Shown here in pieces: positions 10,565 to 19,919 of a stretch of 64,000 bases of DNA (the stretch's first letter is position 1; every line of letters starts with the position of its first letter). The notes under the pieces are model-generated. The model ran no database searches. It saw only the letters and a program-made list of their open reading frames with translations, and had not been told where the DNA came from. Made by a program: the position numbers and the translations under genes. The DNA is taken from the NCBI RefSeq assembly GCF_001556105.1, contig NZ_LSIF01000051.1:1-64000 (forward strand). The letters run 5' to 3'. This DNA is from Pseudoxanthomonas mexicana. Its GTDB lineage: Bacteria; Pseudomonadota; Gammaproteobacteria; Xanthomonadales; Xanthomonadaceae.

Positions 10565-11005
10565 ATGACTACGGCTTTCCCGCGCAGCGCGCGGGTGCGA
10601 GCGAGCGCCGAGTATTCGCGCGTGTTCGAGCAGGCCCGCCGCACCTCCGATCCGCTGATGAGCCTGCACTGGTTGCCTGGCGATGGTCCTGCGCGCCTAG
10701 GCCTGGCGGTGTCCCGGAAGGTCGATACGCGATCAGTAGGACGTAACCGCATCAAGCGGCAGCTTCGTGAACATTTCCGTCGCCTGCGCGACGTGCTCCC
10801 GGGTGGCGACTACGTCGTCGTCGCGCGACCGCCCGCGGCGAAAGCCGATACCAGCCAGTTGCGTGCGACCTTCGAACGTACGTTGACGCGCGCCGGTGCA
10901 TTGCCCGCACCGGCACCGGGCGGCACAATGCCGCCGGGCTTGAATTCCCCCGCGCCGCCACCCACACCTTCTTCTCCGACTAAACCGGTTTCCGACGCCG
11001 GTTGA
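10565..11005 (+). CDS. rnpA: Ribonuclease P protein component
   Basis: RnpA binds the RNase P RNA and helps it mature the 5' ends of tRNAs. The 146-residue protein contains the RNR signature [20 protein letters not shown] around residues 50-70. After about residue 110 there is a Pro/Ala/Ser-rich, probably disordered tail ([20 protein letters not shown]) not present in the roughly 115-120-residue core family. It starts 87 bp after rpmH and ends 13 bp before yidC. The usual yidD gene between rnpA and yidC is missing. Confidence 0.95.
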   Translation: MTTAFPRSARVRASAEYSRVFEQARRTSDPLMSLHWLPGDGPARLGLAVSRKVDTRSVGRNRIKRQLREHFRRLRDVLPGGDYVVVARPPAAKADTSQLRATFERTLTRAGALPAPAPGGTMPPGLNSPAPPPTPSSPTKPVSDAG

Positions 11006-11018
11006 GATTGCCTGCCTG

Positions 11019-12722
11019 ATGAACCAGACCCGTGTATTCCTGATCTTCGCCTGGATGATGGTGGCGACCTTGCTGTGGCTGCGGTGGAACAAGGCCGCGC
11101 CGCCGGCAACTCCCGCCATTGCCGCCCAGACGACCACGACCCAGGGAAGCACCGTGCCTGCCGCGGTCGCACCCACACCGGCGTCGACAGGGAGCGTGCC
11201 GAGCGCACCGACGGTTGCACCGATGCCGGCGTCAGCTGAGCGCGGGACTGCGGGACCGCGCGTTACCGTGAGCACCGATGTCCTGCGTCTGGTGCTGGAC
11301 GGCGGCAGCGTGCTGGAAGCGGATCTTCTGCATTACCCGCTGAGCAAGACGCCGGGCAGTGGTCCGGTACGTCTCTTCAGTGAAGACCCGCAACACTTCT
11401 ATGCGGCCGAAAGCGGCTGGGTCAGCAGCGCAGCCAAAGCGCCAGACCATCATGCCTTCACTCCGGAGAGCGGCGCGGGTGATGTGGCGCTGGCCAAGGG
11501 TGCCGACAGCGTCAGCGTGCCATTCGTGTGGCAGGGTCCGGATGGCGTGACCATCCGCCGTACCTACACCTTCAAGCGCGCCAGCTACGAGATCGAGGTC
11601 AGCGACCAGGTCGTCAACGCCGGCGCCGGCACGTGGCAGGGCACGGTCTATCGCCAGCTGCTGCGCACGCCGCCGCAGGTCAAGAGCGGCATGACCAATC
11701 CGGAATCCTTCAGCTTCAACGGTGCCACGTGGTGGGACGGCAGCTACCAGCGCCGCAAGTTCAACGAGGACTTCCTGGAAGACGGTCGCGTCAACCAGCA
11801 GGTGAAGGGCGGCTGGATCGCCATTCCGCAGCACCATTTCTTCAGTGCGTGGATTCCGCAGGCCGACGACACCACCACGATCTCGCTCGACAATCCGGAG
11901 AACGGTACCCGCGCGCTGATCCGTGAGATGGGTCCGGGCGTCAATGTCGGTCCCGGCCAGCAGGCGACCACCACGGCACGCCTGTGGGTCGGTCCGAAGC
12001 TGGTCGACAAGATCCATGCGATCAAGGCGCCCGGTATCGACCGCGTGGTCGACTACAGCCAGTTCGCGATCCTCGCGCTGCTGGGCCAGGGCCTGTTCTG
12101 GGTGCTGAACTTCCTGCACGGCTTCCTCGGCAACTGGGGCTGGTCGATCATCGGCCTGGTGATCCTGGTGAAGCTGGCGCTGTATCCGCTGTCGGCGGCG
12201 CAGTACAAGAGCTTCGCCAAGATGCGCAAATTCCAGCCGCGCATCCAGCAGCTGAAGGAGCGTTACGGCGACGACAAGCAGAAGTTCCAGGTCGCCATGA
12301 TGGAGCTGTACAAGAAGGAGAAGATCAACCCGATGGGCGGCTGCCTGCCGATCCTCGTGCAGATGCCGGTGTTCCTGGCGCTGTACTGGGTGTTGGTGGA
12401 AACCGTCGAACTGCGCCAGGCGCCGTGGTTCGCGTGGATCCAGGACCTGACCGCGCGCGATCCGTACTTCATCCTGCCGGTGCTCAACATGCTGGTGATG
12501 TGGCTGACGCAGAAGCTGACGCCGGCGCCGGGCATGGACCCGATGCAGCAGAAGATGATGCAGTTCATGCCGCTGGTGTTCGGCGTGATGATGGCCTTCT
12601 TCCCGTCGGGCCTGGTGCTCTACTGGGTCACCAACGGCGCGCTGGGCCTGTTGCAGCAGTGGTGGATGACCAAGCGCCACGGCGAATCGTCCACGCCGCC
12701 GAAGACCGCGGTCGCGAAGTAA
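11019..12722 (+). CDS. yidC: Membrane protein insertase YidC
   Basis: YidC inserts and folds inner-membrane proteins alone or with SecYEG. The 567-residue protein has the Gram-negative layout: an N-terminal membrane anchor (residues 5-22), an Ala/Pro/Thr-rich linker, a periplasmic beta domain (about 70-340), then five membrane segments. The core includes GNWGWSIIGLVILVKLALYP, the cytoplasmic hairpin KMRKFQPRIQQLKERYGDD and the segment MGGCLPILVQMPVFLALYWV. The C-terminus is short and basic. It lies between rnpA and mnmE and is followed by a strong terminator. Confidence 0.97.
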   Translation: MNQTRVFLIFAWMMVATLLWLRWNKAAPPATPAIAAQTTTTQGSTVPAAVAPTPASTGSVPSAPTVAPMPASAERGTAGPRVTVSTDVLRLVLDGGSVLEADLLHYPLSKTPGSGPVRLFSEDPQHFYAAESGWVSSAAKAPDHHAFTPESGAGDVALAKGADSVSVPFVWQGPDGVTIRRTYTFKRASYEIEVSDQVVNAGAGTWQGTVYRQLLRTPPQVKSGMTNPESFSFNGATWWDGSYQRRKFNEDFLEDGRVNQQVKGGWIAIPQHHFFSAWIPQADDTTTISLDNPENGTRALIREMGPGVNVGPGQQATTTARLWVGPKLVDKIHAIKAPGIDRVVDYSQFAILALLGQGLFWVLNFLHGFLGNWGWSIIGLVILVKLALYPLSAAQYKSFAKMRKFQPRIQQLKERYGDDKQKFQVAMMELYKKEKINPMGGCLPILVQMPVFLALYWVLVETVELRQAPWFAWIQDLTARDPYFILPVLNMLVMWLTQKLTPAPGMDPMQQKMMQFMPLVFGVMMAFFPSGLVLYWVTNGALGLLQQWWMTKRHGESSTPPKTAVAK

Positions 12723-12742
12723 TCCGCAGCTCCCGCGACGCC

Positions 12743-12770
12743 ACGAAGCCCGCCCTCCGGCGGGCTTCGT
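12743..12770 (+). terminator. Terminator after yidC
   Basis: A perfect 12-bp stem (ACGAAGCCCGCC with GGCGGGCTTCGT) with a CTCC loop is followed by GTTT. It separates yidC from mnmE. Confidence 0.8.
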
Positions 12771-12810
12771 GTTTCCGCTACCCTGAAAGATCTTCCGCGA
12801 ACCCGCAGCC

Positions 12811-14151
12811 ATGTCGCCAGCCCAGGACACCATCGTCGCCATCGCCACCGCTCCCGGCGCGGGTGGCGTCGGGATCGTGCGCCTGTCGGGTCCGGCGGCA
12901 GCGGCGATCTCGAACGCGATCTGCGCCCGCACGCTGACGCCACGCCACGCGCATCACGCACGTTTCCGCGACACCGACGGCGGCACGATCGACGATGGCA
13001 TCGCACTGTCGTTTCCCGGCCCCGCGAGTTTCACCGGTGAAGACGTCGTCGAACTGCAGGCGCATGGCAGTCCTGTCGTCCTCCAGCAGCTCGTCGCACG
13101 TGCCTGCGCGCTCGGCGCCCGTATGGCGCGGCCGGGCGAGTTCTCCGAACGCGCCTTCCTCAACCACAAGCTCGACCTCGCCCAGGCCGAGGCCATCGCC
13201 GACCTGATCGCCGCCGCCGATACGCGTGCAGCGCGAGCGGCCCGTCGTTCGCTCGACGGAGTGTTCTCTGCACGTGTCGATGCCATTGGCGCTTCGCTGC
13301 TCGCCCTGCGGGTGCATGTCGAGGCGGCGATCGATTTCGCCGACGAATCCATCGATACGCTGGGTGGCGAGCAGGTTCGTACGCGCCTGGCAGACGCGCG
13401 CACGCAGCTCGACGCACTGATAGGCGATGCCGAACGCGGCCGCAAGCTGCGCGATGGTGTGCACGCAGTGATCGTCGGTCCGCCCAACGCCGGGAAGAGT
13501 TCGCTGCTCAATGCACTGGCCGGCAGTGATCGCGCGATCGTTACCGACGTTGCCGGCACCACCCGCGACACGTTGCGGGAAACCATCCGTCTTGATGGAC
13601 TGGAATTGCACCTGGTGGACACGGCGGGCCTGCGCGACGGTGGCGACGCGATCGAGCGCGAAGGCATGCGCCGGGCCCGCGCCGAACTCGAGCGTGCCGA
13701 CGTGGCGCTGGCCGTGGTCGACGCCCGTGATCCGGATGCCGGATCCGCCGCGATTGCCGACAGTCTTGACGGCGTGGCCACCGTGCTGTGGATCCACAAC
13801 AAGGCCGACTTGCTGGCCCACGTACCGGCGGACGAGGAAACGCGGGTGCATGTGTCGGCCGCGCAGGGCCTGGGCCTGGAACAGCTGCATCACCGGCTGC
13901 GCGCGTTGGCGGGTGGACCCGCCAGCGAGGGCGGCGAGGGCGAATTTTCCGCACGTGCCCGGCATGTGGACGCGCTGCAGCGTGCCGCTACCCATGCCGC
14001 CATGGCTTCGGATCAACTCCGGCACGAACAGCTGGAACTCGCGGCCGAGGAATTGCGGCTGGCGCATGACGCCCTTGGCGACATCACCGGCCGCCTCAGC
14101 GCGGACGACATGCTGGGCCACATCTTTTCGACCTTCTGCATCGGCAAATGA
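12811..14151 (+). CDS. mnmE: tRNA uridine-5-carboxymethylaminomethyl modification GTPase MnmE
   Basis: MnmE works with MnmG to modify the wobble uridine of several tRNAs. The 446-residue protein begins with the folate-binding domain ([21 protein letters not shown]) and carries the G domain inserted in a helical domain. Visible motifs are G1 [12 protein letters not shown] near residue 222, G2 AGTTRD, G3 DTAGLR and G4 NKADL. The C-terminal motif CIGK, with the catalytic Cys, is intact (FSTFCIGK). It lies 88 bp downstream of yidC, behind a terminator, so it probably has its own promoter. Confidence 0.97.
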   Translation: MSPAQDTIVAIATAPGAGGVGIVRLSGPAAAAISNAICARTLTPRHAHHARFRDTDGGTIDDGIALSFPGPASFTGEDVVELQAHGSPVVLQQLVARACALGARMARPGEFSERAFLNHKLDLAQAEAIADLIAAADTRAARAARRSLDGVFSARVDAIGASLLALRVHVEAAIDFADESIDTLGGEQVRTRLADARTQLDALIGDAERGRKLRDGVHAVIVGPPNAGKSSLLNALAGSDRAIVTDVAGTTRDTLRETIRLDGLELHLVDTAGLRDGGDAIEREGMRRARAELERADVALAVVDARDPDAGSAAIADSLDGVATVLWIHNKADLLAHVPADEETRVHVSAAQGLGLEQLHHRLRALAGGPASEGGEGEFSARARHVDALQRAATHAAMASDQLRHEQLELAAEELRLAHDALGDITGRLSADDMLGHIFSTFCIGK

Positions 14152-14385
14152 GCGTGCTGGCCGCCAGTCCGCCAAAAGTGTGACAGACATCAAGTGTTGC
14201 CCCCAAGGCGCCGACGTACTCTGGCGTCCGGGTAGGGGTACCCGGAAGGCATCGCGCCATCCCAGCCCGGAGAGGGCCTGGCAGGTGGCGGGCCGGTACT
14301 GATTCGCGACATCCCGTCCCGCGTGGCTGCGCGGGTCGTTGGGCGTGTCGACACCATTGGAAACGTACTTGGGGGAGTTGAAACG
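14152..14385. other. Gap between mnmE and the TonB-domain lipoprotein gene
   Basis: No gene is seen in these 234 bp. The only clear structure is the 10-bp palindrome GTGTCGACAC at 14345-14354, 31 bp before the downstream start. A GGGGGAG ribosome site lies at 14371-14377. The gap probably holds the promoter of the lipoprotein gene, but no consensus -35/-10 pair stands out. Confidence 0.4.
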
Positions 14386-15387
14386 ATGTTCTTGATCCAG
14401 ACCACGGGGCGCCTGCGCTACGCCGCGCCGCTGCTGCTGATCGTCGCACTGGCGGCGTGCTCCAAGCAGGACGATGCGGCCGCACCCGCGACCGCACCCG
14501 GCGCCGCCGCCACGCCGGCCGCGCCGCCGCCGCCGGCCGTCTCCGCCGAAGTCCAGGCGATGAACGCCGACGCCCTGCGCGAAGCCGCCACCAAGGCGCT
14601 GCGCGAGAACCGCATCTACGCACCGGGCGGCGACAACGCCATGGAGTACTACCTCGCGCTGCGCGACAAGCTGCCGACCGATCCCGGCGTCAGCAGTGCG
14701 CTGACCGACTTGATGCCTTACACCCTGATTGCGGCCGAGCAGAGCATCGCGCGCGAAGAGTTCACCGAGGCGCAGCGCCTGTCGGCCATCATCGAGAAGG
14801 CCGATCCGAAAGCGCCGGCCCTGCCGCGCCTGCAGCAGAGCATCGCGGCTGCGCAGCAGGCGGTCGCGCAGCGTGCCGTGACCGACGAAGCCGCGAAGAC
14901 CAAGGCGGTGGAAGATGCGCGCCTGAAGGAACAGCAGCGCCTGACCCAGCAGGCGGACCAGCAGCGTGCGACCGAAGCCGCTGCCGCCCAGCAGCTTGTC
15001 CAGCAGCAGGAAGCCGCGCGCGCGGAAGCCGCACGGCAGGAAACGGAGCGTCAGGCGACCGCCCAGCGGGAAGCCGCCGAGCGCCAGGCCGCCGCTGCCC
15101 GCGCCGCGGTGCCGGCAGCAGCATCCGCGTCCGCGCAGTCCTTGCGCGCCGTGAGCACGCCGGCCCCGCGCTATCCGCCGGAAGCCCTGCGTTCGGGCAC
15201 CAGCGGTGAAGTGCTGGTCGAGATCACCGTGGGAACGGATGGCGCGGTGACCAACGCACGCGTGGTGCGTGCAACACCGGCGCGCGTGTTCGATCGCGAG
15301 GCGCTGAACGCGGTGCGTCGCTGGCGTTTCGAACCGGTGGATGCGCCGGTGACCACGCGACGCACGATCGGCTTCAGCCCGGGCTGA
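14386..15387 (+). CDS. Lipoprotein with coiled-coil linker and TonB C-terminal domain
   Basis: The 333-residue protein begins with a lipoprotein signal (lipobox LAAC, Cys25) instead of the usual TonB membrane anchor. An Ala/Pro stretch follows, then a helical region. Next comes a long Gln/Ala/Glu/Arg-rich segment (about residues 160-245) with coiled-coil character. The C-terminal 85 residues are a TonB domain: PAPRYPPEALRSGTSGEVLV, then DGAVTNARVV and AVRRWRFEPV. The start at 14386 follows a GGGGGAG ribosome site and begins the signal peptide; the frame is open 21 codons further back. Because it has no inner-membrane ExbB/ExbD contact helix, it is unlikely to transduce energy like classical TonB. 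It may instead be a periplasmic or outer-membrane partner that uses the TonB fold for binding. Confidence 0.8.
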   Translation: MFLIQTTGRLRYAAPLLLIVALAACSKQDDAAAPATAPGAAATPAAPPPPAVSAEVQAMNADALREAATKALRENRIYAPGGDNAMEYYLALRDKLPTDPGVSSALTDLMPYTLIAAEQSIAREEFTEAQRLSAIIEKADPKAPALPRLQQSIAAAQQAVAQRAVTDEAAKTKAVEDARLKEQQRLTQQADQQRATEAAAAQQLVQQQEAARAEAARQETERQATAQREAAERQAAAARAAVPAAASASAQSLRAVSTPAPRYPPEALRSGTSGEVLVEITVGTDGAVTNARVVRATPARVFDREALNAVRRWRFEPVDAPVTTRRTIGFSPG

Positions 15388-15404
15388 TCACCGTCATCAG
15401 GAAA

Positions 15405-15433
15405 AAAAACGCCGGCCCCGGGCCGGCGTTTTT
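15405..15433. terminator. Bidirectional terminator
   Basis: ACGCCGGCC and GGCCGGCGT form a 9-bp stem with a CCG loop, flanked by A and T runs on both sides. It serves the convergent TonB-domain lipoprotein gene and the NatB-like permease gene. Confidence 0.9.
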
Positions 15434-15464
15434 CTTTCTGGACATCCCGTGGCGTCGGCGCGAT

Positions 15465-16661
15465 CTAGCCCGCCACCGCCAGCTTCTCCTGGTGATAGCG
15501 GCGCACCGCCGCGAACCACAGCAACGCCGCCACGCCGAACGCGGCCGCAATGTAGATGCCCCACGTCTGCGGCCCGATGTACTCGTTGCGGATCACCTTC
15601 AACAGCAACTGGTTCTGTGCCAGGAACGGCACGGCGAACTGCCACGGCTGGCTCTTCAGCGGATTGGCCATCAACGCGAACGTCGGGATCATCGGCAGCA
15701 GCATCAGCCAGGTCATGTGGCTCTGGGCTTCCTTCATGCTCTTGGCGGACGCGGCCAGGTAGGTCAGCAGCGACGTCCCGATGAACAGCATCGGCAGCAG
15801 GATCAGCAGCATCTTCGCCATCGACAGGAACGACACGTTCAACTGCCGGCCCAGCGTGCCCGCGAATTGCGCGCTGAACTTGAACGCCAGCAGCGTCAGC
15901 AGCAGCGTGGCCAAGCCGATCACGCAGGCGGCTGCGATCTTGCCGCTGACCACCGCACTGCGAGGCGCCGGCGTGGCCAGCAACGGCTCCAGTGATTGCC
16001 GCTCGCGCTCGCCTGCCGTCGCATCGAGGATCAGGTAGGCACCGCCGATGAAGGACGTCAGGATCAACAGGTAGGGCAGCAGCACCGACAGCAGCATGCC
16101 CTGCTTGGCTTCGGGTGTGGCCAGATCCTGCATGCCGACGTTCACCGGCCGCGCGACCGACGCATCCACGCCACGCGCGAGCAGGCGCAGCGCCCCGACC
16201 TGCTGGCTGTACGCCGACAGTGCAGCGTTGACGCGTTGCGTGGGAATGTCGGCATCGCGTCGCGTGCTGTCGCGGATGATCTCCACCAGCGCGGGTCGGC
16301 CGTTGCGCCAGTCCTCGGCGTAGCCCGGACTGATGCGCAACGCGACATCGATCTCCTGCGAACGGATCGCCGCGTCCAGGTTGGCGGGCGCTTTCGCCGT
16401 GGTGATGCCGTTGGTGGCGAGGAACTTCACCAGATTCGGCGCGTGTTCGGCGCCCACCATCGGGATCTCCAGCGTCTTGTCGACCTGGGTGCGGATGCGG
16501 TTCTCGGTCAGGTAGCCCATGCCCAGCATCAACGCCGGGTACAACAGCGGGCCGAGGAACAACGCCAGCGCCAACGTGCGGCGATCACGCGAGAGGTCGC
16601 GCAATTCCTTGCGCATCACGGTGAACACCGTAGATAGAAGACGGGTACGGAACATGGTCAT
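15465..16661 (-). CDS. ABC-2 type transporter permease, NatB-like
   Basis: The 398-residue permease has an N-terminal cytoplasmic motif MRKELRDLSRDRRTLALAL and a first membrane segment near residues 32-52. A large extracytoplasmic domain runs to about residue 205, followed by five further membrane segments. This matches the NatB branch of ABC-2 exporters, known for ATP-driven sodium efflux in Bacillus. Its ATG overlaps the stop codon of the ATPase gene (ATGA), so the two are translationally coupled. The substrate cannot be read from the sequence; sodium export is only the family precedent. Confidence 0.82.
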   Translation of the reverse strand: MTMFRTRLLSTVFTVMRKELRDLSRDRRTLALALFLGPLLYPALMLGMGYLTENRIRTQVDKTLEIPMVGAEHAPNLVKFLATNGITTAKAPANLDAAIRSQEIDVALRISPGYAEDWRNGRPALVEIIRDSTRRDADIPTQRVNAALSAYSQQVGALRLLARGVDASVARPVNVGMQDLATPEAKQGMLLSVLLPYLLILTSFIGGAYLILDATAGERERQSLEPLLATPAPRSAVVSGKIAAACVIGLATLLLTLLAFKFSAQFAGTLGRQLNVSFLSMAKMLLILLPMLFIGTSLLTYLAASAKSMKEAQSHMTWLMLLPMIPTFALMANPLKSQPWQFAVPFLAQNQLLLKVIRNEYIGPQTWGIYIAAAFGVAALLWFAAVRRYHQEKLAVAG

Positions 16662-17404
16662 GCCAGCAGGCCCTCCTCCGAGCCGATCACCTTGACGAAG
16701 GCGTCCTCCAGGTTGTCCTCGCCTGCCTGCTCGCGCAGTTCGTCGGCGGTGCCGGCGGCGACCACCGTGCCCTTGGCGATGATGACGATGCGGTCACACA
16801 ATGCGGCAACCTCCTGCATGATGTGGCTGGAGAAGATCACGCAGCGTCCCTCCTCACGCAGCTGGCGCAGGAAGCCGCGCATCGCGCGCGTCGTCATCAC
16901 GTCCAGGCCGTTGGTGGGTTCATCGAGAATGACGTTGCGCGGGTCGTGCACCAGTGCGCGGGCGATCGCGGTCTTGGTGCGCTGGCCCTGGCTGAAGCCC
17001 TCGGTCTGGCGGTCGAGGATGTCGCCCATGTCCAGCGCGTCGGACAACGCCTTCGTGCGTTCGGCGATCTGCGTCGACGACAGGCCATGCAGCTCACCGA
17101 AGTAGGCGATGTTCTCGCGTGCAGTCAGGCGCTTGTACACGCCGCGCGCATCGGGCAGCACGCCCAGCGCGCGGCGCACCGCGACGGGTTCGCGCGCGGT
17201 GTCCAGGCCGTCCACGCGCACTTCGCCGCGATCGGGCGTCATCAGCGTGTACAGCATGCGCATGGTGGTGGTCTTGCCGGCGCCATTGGGGCCGAGCAGG
17301 CCGGTGATCTGGCCGTCGTGGGCGGTGAAGCTGACGCCGTCCACGGCGGTGACCGTTCCGGTCTTGGTCTTGAAGGACTTGTGCAGGTCGTTGGCGATGA
17401 TCAT
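16658..17404 (-). CDS. ABC transporter ATP-binding protein, NatA-like
   Basis: The 248-residue ATPase has Walker A GPNGAGKTT near residue 38, an ABC signature in the form FSQGQRTKTAIARAL, Walker B VILDEPTNGLD and the switch His in IFSSHIMQEV. The signature is SQGQR rather than the common SGGQ, as in NatA-type ATPases. It pairs with the permease that overlaps its 3' end and lies 42 bp downstream of the TAP-like hydrolase gene on the same strand. The three genes probably form one operon. Confidence 0.87.
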   Translation of the reverse strand: MIIANDLHKSFKTKTGTVTAVDGVSFTAHDGQITGLLGPNGAGKTTTMRMLYTLMTPDRGEVRVDGLDTAREPVAVRRALGVLPDARGVYKRLTARENIAYFGELHGLSSTQIAERTKALSDALDMGDILDRQTEGFSQGQRTKTAIARALVHDPRNVILDEPTNGLDVMTTRAMRGFLRQLREEGRCVIFSSHIMQEVAALCDRIVIIAKGTVVAAGTADELREQAGEDNLEDAFVKVIGSEEGLLA

Positions 17405-17446
17405 TCGGTCATGTCCATTGAAGGTGGCGGGCGCGCGAAGCGCGAC

Positions 17447-18955
17447 TCACGGCTCCCAGCCGTTGAAGCTGGTGAAGGGCGGCACGTAGTCCAGGCTGTC
17501 GAGGCAGGTGGCATCGAGCTCCTTGGCGTTCGCCGTTTCCAGGAAGCGGCCCAGCAGCTTGGGCATGCAGCCGACGGCGAACGTGCCGTGGCCCTGACCC
17601 TTCAGCGTCAGATGGCGGCCGTTCGACAGCGTGCGCAGTACCTGCTCGCCGTACCGCGGCGGCGTGACCGGATCCAGTTCGCCGGAGGTGACCAGCGTGG
17701 GGATGTCCGATGTCCACGCCGTGTGGAAATCCGCCGGCCGCGTGCCCGTGGGCCATGCCGTGCACTGCGCCTTGAGGGTGTCGCCCAGCAGGCTGCCCAG
17801 CACCGTGTCGGCGTCGCCGGGATCGGCCTTCAGCAGGTCGGCATCCTCGGCGCAGATCACCGACAGCTGCATGCCGTGCATGAACTGGTCGCCAACCTGC
17901 GTTTCCAGCAGCTTGGACAGCGACATCAGCGAGCCATAGCGGCCCTGCTGCGCTTCATTCAATACCAGCGGCAACAGGGCGGCGCCCTGCGGATAGTACG
18001 AGTACATGCGGGTGATGCCGGCGACCGTGCCGGCGGTGACCTGGCCGCTGACGAGTTCGCCGGTCGACGGATCGCGGTACTCCGTTTCCACCGGCGTCGC
18101 CGCCAGTCCGGTCATCAGCGTGCGCAGCTGGCCGCGCAGGTCGTCGCCGAAGCGGTCCTTGCAGGTCGCCGTCGCCTGGCAGCGCTGGAACTGCAGCGCG
18201 AGCGCCGCATCCAGGTTGCGCGCGTGCTCGCTGCCCAGCACCAGCTCGTTCGGTACCACGCCATCGATCACCACCGCGCGGGTGCTGCCGGGGTGGCGCA
18301 TCGCGTACTGCTGCGCCACGCGCGTGCCGTAGGAACCGCCGACGAGGTTGATCTTCGCCACGCCCAGTGCCTTGCGCACGCTGTCCAGGTCGCGCACGGC
18401 ATCGGTGGTGGTGTAGAGGCGCGGATCGGCCTGCAGCGCCGCGGCGCATTCGCGGGCGAAGGCGACCGCCGCGGCCTCGCCGAGGTCTTCCGCATCGCTG
18501 TAGGCGTTGCGGCCTTCATCGTCCTTGCACGCGAGCGGGTTCGACTTGCCGGTGCCGCGCTGGTCGACCAGCACGATATGCCGCGACTTGCGTACCTCGC
18601 GGAACGCCGCGTCGATCGCCGGCCAGACCTGCACCGCCGCCTGGCCCGGACCGCCGGCGAGGAAGAACACCGGATCGTCGGTGGCGGAACCTTCGTTGGT
18701 CGCCGGCAGCCAGGCGATGTTCAACCCGACCTTGCGCCCGTCCGGCTTGGCCGGATCTTCGGCCACGTCGAAGGTCGCGCATTGCGCTTCCACGGTCGTG
18801 GTCAGGTAGGGGGCGGTCAGCGTGCAGGGCTTGAAGGCGATATCGCCGTAGTGGCGCACGGCCTGCTGGTCGGGGCCGGTGGCGGTGCCGTTGCAGCCTG
18901 CGAGCAGCAGGGCGCCCAGCGCAGGCGCGAGCGATCGTCGAAGAAGAGATGCCAT
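17447..18955 (-). CDS. TAP-like alpha/beta-hydrolase lipoprotein (S33 peptidase family)
   Basis: The 502-residue protein starts with a lipoprotein signal (lipobox LAGC). It has the alpha/beta-hydrolase features of the tripeptidyl aminopeptidase/proline iminopeptidase group: oxyanion loop FFLAGGPGQ, the motif LVDQRGTGKSNPLAC, and the nucleophile elbow GGSYGTR near residue 210. The C-terminal TAP domain has TSGELDPVTPP (acid) and GQGHGTFAVGC (His). It is probably periplasmic and cleaves short peptides or esters. It lies upstream of the natAB-like pair on the same strand, which may indicate a shared role in peptide or drug handling, but that is inference. Confidence 0.85.
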   Translation of the reverse strand: MASLLRRSLAPALGALLLAGCNGTATGPDQQAVRHYGDIAFKPCTLTAPYLTTTVEAQCATFDVAEDPAKPDGRKVGLNIAWLPATNEGSATDDPVFFLAGGPGQAAVQVWPAIDAAFREVRKSRHIVLVDQRGTGKSNPLACKDDEGRNAYSDAEDLGEAAAVAFARECAAALQADPRLYTTTDAVRDLDSVRKALGVAKINLVGGSYGTRVAQQYAMRHPGSTRAVVIDGVVPNELVLGSEHARNLDAALALQFQRCQATATCKDRFGDDLRGQLRTLMTGLAATPVETEYRDPSTGELVSGQVTAGTVAGITRMYSYYPQGAALLPLVLNEAQQGRYGSLMSLSKLLETQVGDQFMHGMQLSVICAEDADLLKADPGDADTVLGSLLGDTLKAQCTAWPTGTRPADFHTAWTSDIPTLVTSGELDPVTPPRYGEQVLRTLSNGRHLTLKGQGHGTFAVGCMPKLLGRFLETANAKELDATCLDSLDYVPPFTSFNGWEP

Positions 18956-19067
18956 GTATCAGTTCCGTTGGAGGCGGGTCCCAGCATGCCATGACGATGC
19001 GGCGGGACGGATGTGACCAGGGAGCTATGGGTATCGTTCCGTCGTCACGACGGTCGAGTGGCGGGCA

Positions 19068-19820
19068 CTACTTGCTGCTGACGTATTTTTCGCGGCGAAT
19101 CTGCGGAATCGGCAGGCCATGGCCCTTCAGCGCCTCGAAGCAGGCATCCACCATGTCGGGGTTGCCGCACAGGTAGGCGATGTCGCGTGCGGCCTCTGGT
19201 GCGAACTCGGCCAGGTGCTGCTGCACGTAGCCCTCGCGCACATCGGGATGGGGATCGGCCGGCAACTCGCGCGACAGGCACGGCACGTAGCGGAAACCCG
19301 GGTGCGCGTCGGCGAAGGCGCGGAAGTCGTCGCCGTACAGCAGTTCCGTCGGCGTACGTGCGCCCTGCAGCAGCACGACCTCGACGCCGCGCCCGGCCAT
19401 CAGCGCTTCCAGTTGCGGCAGCATCGAGCGGTAGGGGGTGACGCCGGTGCCGGTGGCGATCAGCAGGTAGCGTGCGTTGCGGTCGCCCGGCATAAGGCAG
19501 AAGCGGCCGAACGGACCGCTGGCGTCCACGTGGCCGCCTTCCGGCAGGCCTTCGAACAACGCGGTCGCTGCGCCACCGGGCACGTAGCTGACCGCGATCT
19601 CCACCGCTTCGCCCGGGCCCATCGCGTGGTCGTGGATCGTCGCCAGCGAATAGCTGCGCTTGGTCGCCGTGCCATCCGCGTAGCTGAAATGGACCTGGAT
19701 GAACTGGCCGGGGATGAAGTCCAGCGGCAATCCGTCGTCGCGCACGAAGCGGTAGTGCCCCACGCTGGGCGCCAGCATGCGGCGGCCGACGAGCTTCAGG
19801 GGAAAGTGGGGGATGGCCAA
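19068..19820 (-). CDS. Ferredoxin/flavodoxin-NADP+ reductase (TTG start)
   Basis: The 250-residue protein has the FNR fold: FAD-binding RSYSLATI (RxYS) near residue 56, an isoalloxazine loop, the NADP-binding GTGVTPYRSML near 125, and CGNPDMVDACFEALK in the last quarter. The C-terminus, EKYVSSK, is typical of proteobacterial Fpr proteins that pass electrons between NADPH and ferredoxin or flavodoxin. The only in-frame start that keeps the first beta strand (FPLKLVGRRM) is a TTG, and a TAG stop lies 16 codons upstream. No clear ribosome site is seen. The gene is divergent from the YadG-like ATPase gene over 99 bp. Confidence 0.85.
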   Translation of the reverse strand: MAIPHFPLKLVGRRMLAPSVGHYRFVRDDGLPLDFIPGQFIQVHFSYADGTATKRSYSLATIHDHAMGPGEAVEIAVSYVPGGAATALFEGLPEGGHVDASGPFGRFCLMPGDRNARYLLIATGTGVTPYRSMLPQLEALMAGRGVEVVLLQGARTPTELLYGDDFRAFADAHPGFRYVPCLSRELPADPHPDVREGYVQQHLAEFAPEAARDIAYLCGNPDMVDACFEALKGHGLPIPQIRREKYVSSK

Positions 19821-19866
19821 AGCGACTGGAACACTGTGTGGCCCGGGGCGGTCCCGGCGAGGCGCC

Positions 19867-19872
19867 TATAAT
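19867..19872 (+). promoter_or_regulatory. Candidate -10 box for the yadGH-like operon
   Basis: A perfect TATAAT lies 48 bp upstream of the YadG-like start in the divergent gap. No good -35 hexamer is present in the GC-rich sequence ahead of it, so an activator may be involved. Confidence 0.45.
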
Positions 19873-19919
19873 AAGCGCTCGCCCTCCCACCGCGCCCCCG
19901 CGCGCATCGCAAGGCTCCC

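Noticed and set aside
16823..18994. 723-residue plus-strand open frame across the ATPase and hydrolase genes
   Set aside because: It is antisense to two well-supported genes and has the His/Arg/Gln-rich composition of a shadow frame.
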